A program made the position numbers and the translations under genes. The notes under the pieces are model-generated. The model ran no database searches. It worked only from the letters and a program-made list of their open reading frames with translations, and had not been told where the DNA came from. 64,000 nt of DNA from CAVVIH01 sp963748295 (lineage in GTDB: Bacteria; Acidobacteriota; Vicinamibacteria; Vicinamibacterales; 2-12-FULL-66-21), in NCBI GenBank assembly GCA_963748295.1, contig CAVVIH010000005.1, positions 1 to 64,000 on the forward strand. Direction: 5' to 3'. Positions 26,593 to 36,861 of the stretch are shown piece by piece. Each line of letters starts with the position of its first letter. Position 1 is the first letter of the stretch.

Positions 26593-27338
26593 GAGACCCT
26601 CCTCGCGTGCATGTCGCGTGCGGCGTCGCGCATCAGCGTGCCGGTGACGTTGGGGTGCCTCGCCAGCAGCCGAAGCACGTCGTGCCACGCCAACCGCTCG
26701 GCGTCGTCCATCACGGCGTGGTGCAGCATCACGCCGAGGGTGCCGGCGGCGACGGTTGATTTGCGCCGCCAGATCTTCGACCACTCGACCTGGGACATGC
26801 GCTCCTGGCGTTGCTTGGCGAACCAGTCGACATGGATCGGGCACTCGGTGAGCCTCGAGCCGAACGCCCTGCCGACTCGTCGCGCGACAGTACGTGATGA
26901 CCGATGTCGAAGGTAATGAGCCGCAACACTTCCGAGCATCGGTTCCACGGCGGCGTGAAGATCGGATCGACACCGTCCCCGAAGCGATCGAGCAGCATGT
27001 GCCGCCCGGTTTCGAGATCGGCGCGTTGCGCATGTGGCTCGCGTGCGGCGCCGAACTCGCACTTGCGTCCCGGCGGCTCGTGATTCGTGTGCCTGAAGCT
27101 GTGCTGATGAATGCCGATCGGCGACCCCGAACGGCGGGCGGCGAGCTCCGACACCAGCTCGCCATCGACGGCATCCGGGATGACCGCCAGATCGAGTGGC
27201 AGTGCTGTATCGCAAACACGTCCAGCAGCTGGAACAAACGCGTGTTGCAGCAGCCGGCGTCATCGTTGCGCACGAAGACCTGAGCGGCGCCTTGCGCCCG
27301 TCGAGAGCCCGTGCGACGGGATCCAGCCAGCCGGTCAT
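26589..27338 (-). CDS. Polysaccharide deacetylase-family (NodB-like) protein, frame-disrupted
   Basis: Joining frames gives about 250 residues. The start of the fold is FVRNDDAGxCNTRLFQLLD (the tandem acidic pair of the NodB motif), then LDLAVIPDAVDGELVSEL, SPIGIHQHSFRHTNHEPPGR (HxxxH-type metal ligands), GDGVDPIFTPPWNRCSE and a helical end ERLAWHDVLRLLARHPNVTG. Breaks lie near 27300, 27190 and 26870. The family removes N- or O-acetyl groups from glycans, using a divalent metal. The gene is coupled to its neighbours by ATGA overlaps at both ends (27335-27338 and 26589-26592). This branch is found with glycosyltransferases; the substrate is unknown. Confidence 0.75.
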   Translation of the reverse strand: MTGWLDPVARALDGRKAPLRSSCATMTPAAATRVCSSCWTCLRYSTATRSGGHPGCRRWRAGVGARRPPFGVADRHSSAQLQAHESRAAGTQVRVRRRTRATCATRRSRNRAAHAARSLRGRCRSDLHAAVEPMLGSVAAHYLRHRSSRTVARRVGRAFGSRLTECPIHVDWFAKQRQERMSQVEWSKIWRRKSTVAAGTLGVMLHHAVMDDAERLAWHDVLRLLARHPNVTGTLMRDAARDMHARRVS

Positions 27339-28489
27339 GCCGCCGCCTCTCGAAGCAACCGGGCAGTGAATGCCGCGCCATCGACGTCGATTGTCGGCAC
27401 CGCGGGTGTGAACTCAGCAGGTGCTTCGTTTCTTCGGTGTAGCTGGCCCGGATTGAGTTCAGCCGCAGGCAGCACTTTGATCAGCCCCAGCGCCTCGAGC
27501 CGCCTGGCACGCTTCGCCTGTTCGTCTTCAGCGCCATCGCCGAACGGCACGACGAGCGCGGGCACGCGCGACGCCAGCAGGTCCATCGCGGTGTGGTAGC
27601 CGCATTGCGAGATCGATGCTGCAGCGTGCGCAAGCTCGAGGCCGAGATCGGGAACGGAACGGCGAAGGTAGACTCGGGAACGTCCTCCCGCAGCCGCGCG
27701 AAGCGCGCTCAGGCCGCTTGAGGCAGGAACGGGCCCGCCACCAGCGTCAGCGGCGGCCGCGAGAAGAGCGGGAGCAGCGCATGCGCATCCAGCGCGCAGC
27801 GAAGCAGCGGTTCGCCGACAAGACCGCCCCCGGCGGACACGACGATCGTGCCCGGACGCAGCGTCGGCCGTGCCGGCCCGGCGTTCCTGCCGTGAACGAA
27901 CCCCGTGGACACACCCTCACGTCGTCCGCGATCGCGCCGGTAAAGGATTCTTCGAGGCGCGCAAAGGCGGGATCGGAGTGCACCATAGTACGCCGTCGAA
28001 ACAACGGTTGAGAATCTGCGCGGCCCGCGCGTCGTGATCGGCGTCTCGCGGCTCACGAGAATGTCCCTGAGGCTGCAGTAGACGAGGGTTTCTCCGGCGC
28101 CGCCCGCGCGGGCTTCGTCGAGCAGCGGCTCCAGTTCGCCGGCGAACTTGCGCCGGCCGAACGGGAACAGTTCGATGACAATGACGCGGGGTCGAAGGGC
28201 GCGGAACGTGTCGATCAGCATTCGTGTGCATCGACGAGCGCCCGCTCACCGAGCGGCGCTTGTCGTGACTGATCAAGCGTCCGGATTCGTCCATCCCCAT
28301 CGGCGGCAGCTTCATACAGCGAACACCCTCCGGCAGGCGCACGCCGCGCGGCAGCCTGCCGCCGCTCACGAACGTCACGTCGAAGCGTGTGGACAGCTCT
28401 CGAACGAGCGCGAGGGAGCGGATGAGATGCCCCATCCCGACCGAGTGCTGACAGAGAACAGCAGACCTGGTAGTGCGCTCACCGTTCAC
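27335..28489 (-). CDS. COG4671-type glycosyltransferase (MurG/GT28-like), frame-disrupted
   Basis: The start reads TTRSAVLCQHSVGMGHLIRS followed by LALVRELSTRFDVTFVSGGR, the nucleotide-sugar-binding N-terminal GT-B half, where GMGHxxRS is typical of the predicted glycosyltransferases in COG4671. The middle has LIDTFRALRPRVIVIELFPF with the FGRRKFAGELEPLLDEAR motif and TIVVSAGGGLVGEPLLRCAL. The end has ASRVPALVVPFGDGAEDEQAKRARRLEALG, the donor-site signature of the GT28 C-terminal half. Breaks are near 28225, 28010 and 27605. GTG at 28489 is the likely start. The two genes of this family in the operon flank its ends. Acceptor and donor unknown. Confidence 0.78.
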
Positions 28490-29670
28490 CTCGTTGCTGC
28501 GCGGGCCGCGCGAGGCGCCGCGCCTCGTAAAGCAGAACGTCCAGCCGCTGCAGAAGCGCCACCCGCATCCGCGAGATCGCTCTCACGGCACGCTCGGTGA
28601 AAAGGGCGGCCGCCGTGTGCCATCTGATCTCGCTGTCTGAAGGGAGCGTTCGCACCCGTGAGTAGCCGCTCAGGAATTGGCTGATGACAGTCTCGGCCTC
28701 ATCCCGGCTGCAGATCCCGGCCGCAGCGCGGCTGCGGAACAGTGCGACGACGCTGCCGATATCGACTGCCGGCGAGCAGCGTGATCGAGATCGATCAACG
28801 AGATCGCCTCGTCATCGATGAACGCATTCTTCAGATGGACATCCCGTGGGAGAGATAACCGGCTGGCTGATGGATGGACAGGTCGACCCCAGAATCTTCG
28901 CAACGTCATGCGCCGATTCAGCAAGCCACGGCTGAACTCTCCCAATCAGAGCAGCGGCATCGCTCAACGCGGGGCTCGGCCTGACGTCAGCAGACATCAA
29001 GTGCGTTGGGATGGGAACGCTGTGCAGTTGCGCCAGCGCCGCGCCGAGGACACCGGCGCCGTGAAGAACCTCGGCGCCGACCAGATTCGTGACAGGCGTC
29101 CCCGGAGCCACGTCGCTGAACACGATGTGCGCCGCCGCGTTCCGGCCCCGCACGCGCGGCACACGCAGCGGGCCGGCATCGTCCAGCGACGATGCGACGC
29201 AGCGCTGCGTATGCTCGGCGTTGAGCGCCTCCGCCGGCGACGCGTACTGTTTCGCGTAGCCGAGCGTGTCGCCTTCGATCGTCAAACAGGCGACGACCGC
29301 CGATTTCTCAGGCGATAGGTACGCGGCAAGCACGCTGCGCGTCCACGCGCGGCCGAAACAGGACGCAAGGCCCTTCGCGGGTCGAATGAGCGCGTCGATT
29401 CCCTGGAGTCGCCGATCGGCGGGAAATTTCCAGAACATGGTCTTCGCCGGGAACGTGCGGCAGCTGACGATGTCGGGCGCGCGCCGAGTCGGTCGAAAAC
29501 CGGTAGACAACGCGAAGGCTTCGGCCGGGCTGGTATTTGACGCGGACAATCGATGGCAGATCGCGTGTGGCGGTGCCTCGGATCCGCGCGAGGTGGTCCT
29601 GCATCTCCTCGCAATCGAGCAGACGATCGCGATGCGGCACGCCGGCATCGAAGGCGATCGCCGGAGTCAT
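28479..29670 (-). CDS. Phosphotransferase (APH/choline-kinase-like fold), frame-disrupted
   Basis: A protein of about 395 residues with an aminoglycoside-phosphotransferase-type kinase fold. The N-terminal lobe has SIVRVKYQPGRSLRVVYRFST. The second lobe has HGAGVLGAALAQLHSVPIPTH, and after a break near 28850 the catalytic-loop region DVHLKNAFIDDEAISLIDLDHAA, where HGD is partly obscured by the indel but DxHxxN and IDLD are clear. It ends with an Arg-rich helix. Start at 29670 overlaps the heparinase gene as ATGA; its stop at 28479 overlaps the next gene by 11 bp. Phosphorylation of a sugar, lipid or small molecule is expected; antibiotic resistance is not implied. Confidence 0.78.
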
Positions 29671-31404
29671 TCGCGCGCCATCCGTGTCCAGTGGAATTGG
29701 TCGAAGGCGTCGAGACTGGAGCCGGACGCCGAGAACACTACCTGGTCAACCTGTCCGGGATTCCTGTTGGCGACTCGAACCTGCAGCCGCCCGGCAGCCG
29801 CGGTTACCTCGAGCGCAGGCGTCGAGGCCGGCGTCTGTTCTCGCGGCAGTAAGGCAGTGACGTAAAGGGCAGAAGTGCGGCGCCGCGCGCGGAACGACAC
29901 GATGGGCGCAGGGTGCTTGATGCCGTAGTGCGGAGACACCCAGCCCTCCTCCAGGACCAGGGCGCCCGGTCCCGCGAGCAACAACTCGAGAGATGGCGTC
30001 AGGACCCGCAGGCCGTCAACGGTAGTTCGCTGCCATGCGCCGGATCCGAGATTGAATCGAAGATCGTAGTCGTGCGGTGTTGGCGCATCGAGTTGATCGA
30101 CGATTAGCCAGTAGTCGCCGTCGACGAACGCAACGTAACGCCGGTGCACCGTGTCGTAGCGCGGACTGGTGACCTCGCCGCCGACAACGCTCAGGCCCGG
30201 GGCGTCCTCGATCGCAATCAGAGATGTGGCAGCCACCGGCTGCTTCGGTTTGCCGGAGCGATACACCGTCTGATCGAGACCGTCGACGCACACCGTGTTG
30301 TGCGCCGCGGTTCCCTTGAACCAGCGCCTCCAGTCGGGCGTGCCCTCCGCGTACGTGTAGCGGCCAGGATCCACCACCAGCGGAGCGCCGGCCCACGCGT
30401 CGATGCTGAGCGCGTCGTAATGGCCGTGCCCGCCATCACCAATCGGACCGCAGTCGAAGATCAGGTGGCGCGGCTTCTGGCCGAGCTGCGATCGTGCTCT
30501 GAGAGCCCTGGACGTAGTAGCCGCCATCGCTGAACGCGGTCCGACCCTCCGTGAGCCCCGGCAGGTCGCGCGCGAGTCGCAGCATCTCGCGGTAATCGGC
30601 GGTGTCGCTGTCCGACAGCATCGGAATCGATCCATCGGGACGCTGGATCGCCCGCGCGAACTCAACGGCTCGTGCAAGCCGTTCTTCATACGAATGCGGG
30701 ACCGGCAATCCGAATCGGCGTGCGTTCTCGCGCGCACCGATCCACGAACGCAGCGCCACCATGTGGTAATGCGTCGAATGCTCGCGGTGGACACCGTCGT
30801 CACGGCAGTCGGTCAGCAGGTTTTCGTGCAGGGCGTCCCAGGCAAATGTCAGACGCGAGCCGCCCGGATCGATTTCCGGCAGCGCCAGCGCCAGGATGAA
30901 GAGCGTGTAGAGCTCGAGGGTCCGGTGATTCCGTTCCCGTGTGAGGTGAGTCTGCAGATACGCGGACTGCGCTCGCACCGCATCGACGAGCGCATCCTCG
31001 AAATCAGCGTCGAAGCCGTCGAAATCCGGCGCCTGGGCAAACCGCGCCCACGCATACACCCAGTTCTGCAGGCGCCTGGCCAGGGCGTCGGTCGGCCCGA
31101 ACTCCGCCGGCAGCTGCGCGATGCACGAACGCACGAGCGCCGCCCAGGTCCGCGCATAACGCTGGTCTCCCGTCGCGGAGAATGCATACGCGAGATCGAG
31201 GCCGAAGTAGAACTTGCTCCACGCGATCCACCATTCGCGATCCTGGTGAACGGCTACATTCGTCCAGTCGGGCGCACCGATCCGCAGCGTCACGCCGGCG
31301 TTGGTAAAGATGCCGTCGCAGGCATCGTCGGCGACGGCCATACTCTGGTGGAGGTGCTCGACGACGCAGAAGACGCTGAGGGGAAGCCGTGCGACGCCGG
31401 TCAT
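29667..31404 (-). CDS. Heparinase II/III-family protein (polysaccharide lyase-like), frame break
   Basis: The first 300 residues are the alpha/alpha toroid (LQNWVYAWARFAQAPDFDGF, then THLTRERNHRTLELYTLFIL, DGVHREHSTHYHMVALRSWI, all standard). A break near 30530 leads to the C-terminal heparinase II/III beta domain (DGGHGHYDALSIDAWAGAPL, VVDPGRYTY, GTAAHNTVCVDG), which contains the H-x-H-x-D/N region conserved in the family. Length about 580. In glycan-export clusters these proteins are thought to cleave or trim the polymer. ATGA overlaps link it to the ABC gene before and the phosphotransferase gene after. No signal peptide is visible, so the protein may act in the cytoplasm or be exported by another route. 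Confidence 0.85.
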
Positions 31405-33141
31405 CGGCTCCTCCCGGACGCGGCCGTCACGACGTGCAGGGTCCGCTCGGCGATGCGCCCGTTCTCCAGGTGCAGCACGCGGTCGGCCCGACTGACGAGC
31501 GTCGAGTCGTGCGTGACGGCAAGACAGGTGGAACGGCGGGCCAGTTGGAGGATCGCGTCGAGCACCGACCGCCGCGGACTCGGCGTCGATGTTCGCGAGC
31601 GGCTCGTCGAGCAGCACGAGCGGGCGGCGGAGCAGGAAGGCGCGTGCGAGAGCAAGGCGGCGCCGCTGACCGGCTGACAGGTTGATGCCGTCCTCGCCGA
31701 GCGGCTCGTCGAGCTGCCGCGGGAGATGGCGGACGAGATCGTCCAGCGAGACGAGCGAGAGCGCGTGCCACAACTCGCGGTCCTCGGCGGCGTGGCCCGA
31801 CGACAGCAGCGCGCTGCGGACCGTTCCGGCGAAGATATGCGTGTCCTGCCAGAGGATGGCGAACTGTTCGCGGTACGACCGCAGGCGGATCGATCGGATA
31901 TTGCGGCCATCGAGCCGGATGCTGCCTCGATCGGGATCGATGCCGCGCAGGAGCAGGCTGAGCAGCGTGCTCTTGCCGGCGCCGCTCTTGCCGACGAGAA
32001 CGGTCAGCGTGCCGAGCTCGAGGCGGATGGACACGTCCGACAGCACGGCGCGGCGGCGGTCCGGATATGTGAAGCCAACGTCATCGATCTCCAGCACACC
32101 GCGCGATCCGGACAGCGTGACGGCATCTGGCGCGTCGGCGACGAGCGGGGACTGGTGAAGCAATGCCAGGAGCCGATCCCCGCTGGCGAGGCCGCGGCCG
32201 GTGGTTTCGGCCAGATCGTTGAGTTTTTCCAGCGGCTTGAACAACTGGACGACGTAGGCGCCCAGCAGCGTGAGGTCGCCGACGGTGATGCGCCCACGAA
32301 GTGCGAGCCAGGCGCCACCGCCGGTGACTACGCCAAGCGCGAGTCCCTGCACCAGCTGGAGCGTGCGCTCGAGCGAAACCGCGACGGCTGTCTCTTCCCG
32401 GCCGGCTGTCACGCGTGCGGCATTGAGTTTTCGGAAGGCATCGCGGGTCCCATCTTCAGTGGCCGATGCCTGAATGAACGGCATCGCCCGGACGATTTCC
32501 TGCGCGAGCGCGGACACATGCCCTTCGCGCGTTCGCTTCTCGCGCGAAGCGCGCCACAACCTGGCGCCGTCACGGCGGAGGGCGACGGCAACCAGTGGCA
32601 GCCAGAGGATGGCCACGGCCGCTGCAAGCGGGGAGACACACAGCATCAGCGCCAGCGAGGCGATCACGGTCACGATCTGCTGAAAGATCTGCGGCAGTGT
32701 CTTCGTGAGAACACGGACGAACAGATCGGTGTCGTCGAGGATTCGCAGCACCAGCTCGCCGCTGCGCTGTTTGGCACGCAGGAGCGGCGACAGCGTGAGC
32801 AGGTGCGCGAGCACGCGGTCCCGCAGCTCGAGCGTCAGCCGCTCGCGCACCAGCGCGCTGAGGTTCTTCTCGGCGGCGCCCGCGACCGCATAAAGCATCG
32901 TGGCGGCAAAGAATGCCAGCGTGAGGAGAATCACCAGCGTCTCGCGGCTGATGCCCGGAACGATTGTGTTGCCCTGAAGCGCGTAGTCGATGATTAGCTT
33001 CAGCGGCCAGGGCGCCAGCATGGCGCCGCCGACGGCGAGCAGGCGGTACACATACGACGTGACGACCAGCCGCCGATGCCGCCGCAAATCCGGCAGGAAC
33101 TCGTGGGTCAGCTGTCCGAGCAGGCCGCGTCGCTGGCTCAT
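31401..33141 (-). CDS. ABC exporter (fused permease-ATPase, MsbA/lipid-A type), frame break near 3' end
   Basis: A six-TM domain (residues about 1-320) is followed by a nucleotide-binding domain: LEIDDVGFTYPDRRRAVLSD, Walker A VGKSGAGKSTL, signature LSAGQRRRLALARAF (non-canonical LSAGQ instead of LSGGQ) and Walker B PLVLLDEPLANIDAES. A break near 31570 leads into RSVLDAILQLARRSTCLAVT HDS ending at 31401. About 580 residues, half-transporter size. Placed among glycosyltransferases and glycan-tailoring genes, it should export a lipid-linked glycan or precursor as a homodimer. It is coupled by ATGA to both neighbours. Confidence 0.9.
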
Positions 33142-34440
33142 GCGGCCCCCTGTTCGAGCATGGCGGACAGCGCGCGGACGGACACGTCGCCGTCGAACGC
33201 TTCCTGGATCCGCATGAGCGCGCGCTCGGCCAGCTGGTGCCGGAAGGCCGGATCTGTGTGCAGCCGCGCGATCGCATCGGCAACCGCGCCGGGATCGTCG
33301 GACGGCACGAGCATGCCGTGCACGCCGTGCTCGAGCAGCTCCGGCAGCCCCGAGACGTTCGTCGTCACGACCGGCACGCGGCACGCCATCGCCTCGGCGA
33401 CGACGTTGGGAATGCCGTCGCGGTCGCCGTTCTCGAGCACGCGGCAGGGCAGGCAGAAGACGTCGGCGCGCATGTATTCCTGAAAGAGGTCCTGGCGGGA
33501 CATCACGCCCGCAAACTCCACTTCGTCGCCGAGCCGGCGGGCGGCGACGAGCGCCCGCAGCGCGGCTTCGTGATCGTGTGGCTCGCCGACGATCCGGAGC
33601 TTACCGCGAATCCCTGACGACGAAGGAGCGCGCACGCTTCGATGACACGTCGTGGCCCTTCTTCCGAACCAGCCGGCCCACGCTGAGCAGATTGATGGTG
33701 CTTCCGGACGAGCGTCGCGCGCGCATCGCTGCACATGCGGGCGAACTCGACATCGAGGCCGTGGTACACGCACCTCACGGGTGTCGAGGTCCGGGCCTGG
33801 AGGAACCCTCGGGCCGTGTCCGTGCAGGTCACGACGAACCGGGCCGCGGCGAGTTTCCGGTCGAGCAGGCCGGCAGGATTCAGGCTCTCGCAGTAAGATC
33901 TTTCGCGTGGGCGGTGAACGACATCGGCAGCGCGGTCATGATCGATGCGAGCCAGGCGACGGTGGTCGCGCTGTGGCAGAAGTGCGCGTGGATGTGTCGC
34001 ACGTCGCCGGCGTCGTGAACGCGTCGGCCAGCGCCGCCGCCTGCAGGAACTCCTTCAGCGGCGACTTGCGGGGCCACGCCCACGTTCCCTTGCGCGCGCG
34101 GACGGCATGCGCGAATGCCTGCCACGCCGCGTTGAGCGTCCGTGCCGGTTGCGCCGGACTGGCGCAGGAGCGGTTTCGAGAACGCCCGGCATGCTCGGAG
34201 AGCCATGGGCGACCGAATGTTGGAGATCGCCTCGGCCTGCGGCAGGAACACCTGTGAGGCCTCGATCGCGTTCGAGATCGAATGCACCACCGGCTCGGCG
34301 GACCGCTTCAGGATGAACAGGCGGAGCGCGAGGCCCTGCCGTTCCAGCCGGTAGATCTCGCTGGCGATGAAGGTCTCCGACAGCCGTGGGAATCCCTTGA
34401 GAACGTAGGCGACCGTGGTCGAGCGCACGGGCTTACGCAT
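33138..34440 (-). CDS. GT4-family glycosyltransferase (second of a tandem pair), frame-disrupted
   Basis: The start reads VAYVLKGFPRLSETFIASEI with YRLERQGLALRLFILKRSAE, a GT-B fold typical of exopolysaccharide glycosyltransferases. HIHAHFCHSATTVAWLASIM and FTAHAKDL are the N-terminal conserved blocks, and RILE-type donor-site blocks appear near the 3' end (GIPNVVAEAMACRVPVVTTN, SGLPELLEHGVHGMLVPSDD). Breaks are near 34235, 34010, 33890, 33830 and 33610. The start at 34440 overlaps the previous GT4 gene by 8 bp. About 430 residues after joining. It is paralogous to the preceding gene in its first 30 residues (FPRLSETF..NE/SEI..LE..G). Confidence 0.8.
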
Positions 34441-35507
34441 AGGCGCCACCCAGCAGATCCGCGAAGCATTCGCACAGCGGTGCACGTCGTAATCGCGTTC
34501 GACCGCGTGCCGCGCGCGTGTCCCCAGCGCGCGACGGCGATCGGAGGAATCGCAAGGCACGTGATCGCCTCGCCAAGGGCCGTTGACGATCCGGAACGCA
34601 CCAGCAGGCCGGTTTCGCCATCGCGAACCGCGGCGGCGATGGCCCCGGCCCGCGCCCCAACGACCGCGCGGCCGCTCGCCATGCCCTCGAGCAGCACATT
34701 CGGCAGGCCGTCAGGACACTGGCGCGTCGCCGACAGGGCGATGATGACCGATCCGCGTATTCGCGCTGCAGATCGGCGTGCGTGACGGCAGGCATGGACG
34801 TGATGCGATCTGAAGCACTGAGCGCGCCGACCTGCGCGGCGAGGTGCCCGACGCAGCGGCCTGTCGCCGACGATCCGCAGCGACACGGGGACGCCGACCA
34901 GCGCGACGGCATTGATCAGCACGTCGAAACCCTTTTTTTCGACGAGGCGGCCGACCGCGAGCAGCCGCACCCGGTCGCCGCAGGGTTCGGGCGCGGAAGG
35001 AACCGCTGCAAGTCGACGCCGTGCGGAAGCATGTGCGTGCGAGCGCCGGAGCGAATCAAGTCACTGGCGGCATCGGGGTTGCATGGCGATGACGCAGGCC
35101 GCTCGTCAGCCCGGCGTGCGAGGATCGAGGGACGGACCTTCCTGGCGTCGCGCGCGTGAACGCTGAACCCGAACGGCACGCGAAGCTCATGGGCGGCACG
35201 TTGGGCGACTTCCGCCGGTTGATGTGCGAAGTAGGTGTGGATGCCCGCGACCGCGTTGGCGTCGAGGCACGCGGCCAGATATCGCCCTGGTCGTCGGCCG
35301 ATGCGCCAGCCAGAATGTGGACGTGGTGCATCAGCCTTCGACCCCCGGCTGATCGCGCCCTCCGTCGTCACCGCGCTTGGTCGCGAAGATGCCGGCGAGC
35401 ATGCCGCGAGCCTCGAGCGCCAGCAGCTCGTTGAGCGCGAAGGTTTCCGAGAGGCGCGGGAACCCGCTGGTCACGACCGCAAGACGGCGAGCGCTCAGCG
35501 ACGACAT
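34433..35507 (-). CDS. GT4-family glycosyltransferase (first of a tandem pair), frame-disrupted
   Basis: The start MSSLSARRLAVVTSGFPRLS leads into ETFALNELLALEARGMLAGI. After breaks near 35350 and 35190 it continues with GIHTYFAHQPAEVAQRAAHE, PFGFSVHARDARKV, MRLLAVGRLVEKKGFDVLIN and the donor-site GLPNVLLEGMASGRAVVGAR. About 355 residues. The ATG at 35507 overlaps the 3' end of the upstream glycosyltransferase gene, whose stop is near 35495. The LVEKKGFDxLIxA sequence is the typical GT4 C-terminal block. Together with the next gene it suggests two successive additions in one pathway, or two alternative donors. Confidence 0.8.
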
Positions 35508-36646
35508 TCCCTCGAGCAGACGCTGGACCCGGTTCCGCACGCGGCTCAGGCCTTCCATGTCGATGCCGACGCGGTGGGCAGCGGCGCGTCGAGGGCCTGC
35601 GTCACCCCGTCGATCAGCGTGGCGGCGTGAGCGCATCCGGTTCGACCATCGAAACGTGCGGCGTGCCGACAGCCGCCGGCGCGAATCAGCTGCTCCTGGA
35701 CGGGATGCGCTCTCGGCACGAGCACGGCGCACTGGCGGACAGAAGCTCGCAGACCGTGTTGTAGCCGGCCATCGCGACCACCACGTCGGCCGCTTCATAC
35801 AGCCGGCGTGAGGTCCGCTCGAAATCGACGAAGCGCACGTCGGGCGGCCGCCGGCGAGCACGCGAAGCGCGGACGCGCTGTCGTGCGCAAGCTGCGGACC
35901 GAGCACGACGACGCTCTCGAACGTGCCTGGCGGGTTCAGCGAGAGGCCGTGAAGATACGCGTCGATCAAGGTGTGGCCGTCGGCGCTGCCGCCGGTCGTG
36001 ACGAGGACACGCGGCCGTCCGGTCTGAGGCTTGCGGGGCGCAGGACGCCGCCGGAGATATCCGCAATACCTGGTGCGCGCGGCGACTGCGGATGGGGAAC
36101 CGACTCCTCGATGCATGAACACGACGGGCGACCCGTAGATCCAGACCTCGTCGTAGTAGCGCTCGATCAGATCGAAGCTGCCGTTCTGCAGGAGCGATCG
36201 CCGCGTCGTGTCCGGCGCGTCGAGGATGTCGCGAATGCCGAGGACGATCTTCGGCTGCGCGCGGTCGCGATCGCAGCGTGCACAGCGTCGGCACCAGCTC
36301 GCCGTCGATGCCGCCGGCGCGCTTGTCGACGATGAACAGATCGGGTTCGAAGCCAGCGGCCGTGCGCTCGATGATCTCGCTGCGGGTGCGGCGGACTTCC
36401 GCGGCCATTCGGTCAGGAACCGCGGCTCGTAGCGGTCCGCGCTGATGCGATCGACGCAGGGCAGCTTCACGTAGTCCATGCGGCCGGGAATCGGAAAGGC
36501 ATGGATCATCGGAGACCCGGTGACGAGCAGAATCGACGTATTGCGGATACGCCTCGCCGAGCACCTCGCCGAGAACGAGCGAGCGGCGGATGTTCCCGAG
36601 GCCGAAGGTGTTGTGCGAGTAGAGAAGGATTTTCGGGACGCGCCAT
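35495..36646 (-). CDS. COG4671-type glycosyltransferase, probable first gene of the glycan operon, frame-disrupted
   Basis: Shifting one base near 36635 turns MARPENPSLL into MARPKILLYSHNTFGLGNIR RSL, the GT28/MurG-like start found in COG4671. The rest includes RMDYVKLPCVDRISADRYEP, ERTAAGFEPDLFIVDKRAGG, VVFMHRGVGSPSAVAARTRYC, RVLVTTGGSADGHTLIDAYL and DVVVAMAGYNTVCELLSASA, the donor site. Breaks lie near 36635, 36540, 36290, 35845 and 35700. The stop is judged to be at 35495, overlapping the next gene, and the start may be the ATG at 36646 or one further upstream near 36700. It shares its family with the gene at 27335. In other bacteria such proteins sit in glycan clusters and are unassigned. 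Confidence 0.72.
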
Positions 36647-36787
36647 CGCCTGAACCGGACGCGCGTCGGGCGCGAGGTCGAGAGCGTTCACCCTGTTCAT
36701 ACGACACGTGGGACACGGCGGCTGGCGGGACGGAACAACTTTCGTGAAGCGGGGTGTCATGGAAGGGTAAGGCCGAGCTCAGGGCGC

Positions 36788-36861
36788 GCGGATCGCTCTC
36801 ACGGGACGCGGATTCACGCGGATTTGCGGATCACTCTCACGGGACGCGGATTCGACGCGGA
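36788..36861. repeat. Direct repeat of about 35 bp at the 3' end of the CHAT gene
   Basis: GCGGATCGCTCTCACGGGAC plus GCGGATTCACGCGGA at 36788-36822 recurs at 36826-36861 with one substitution and one inserted base. The repeat lies across the stop of the CHAT gene and the gap before the glycan operon. The GCGGATTxxCGCGGAT wording resembles dispersed repeats in acidobacterial genomes. Confidence 0.6.

Noticed and set aside
28479..29670. APH-fold gene as an aminoglycoside-resistance determinant
   Set aside because: Only the general kinase fold is supported, and the coupled glycan operon gives a better context.
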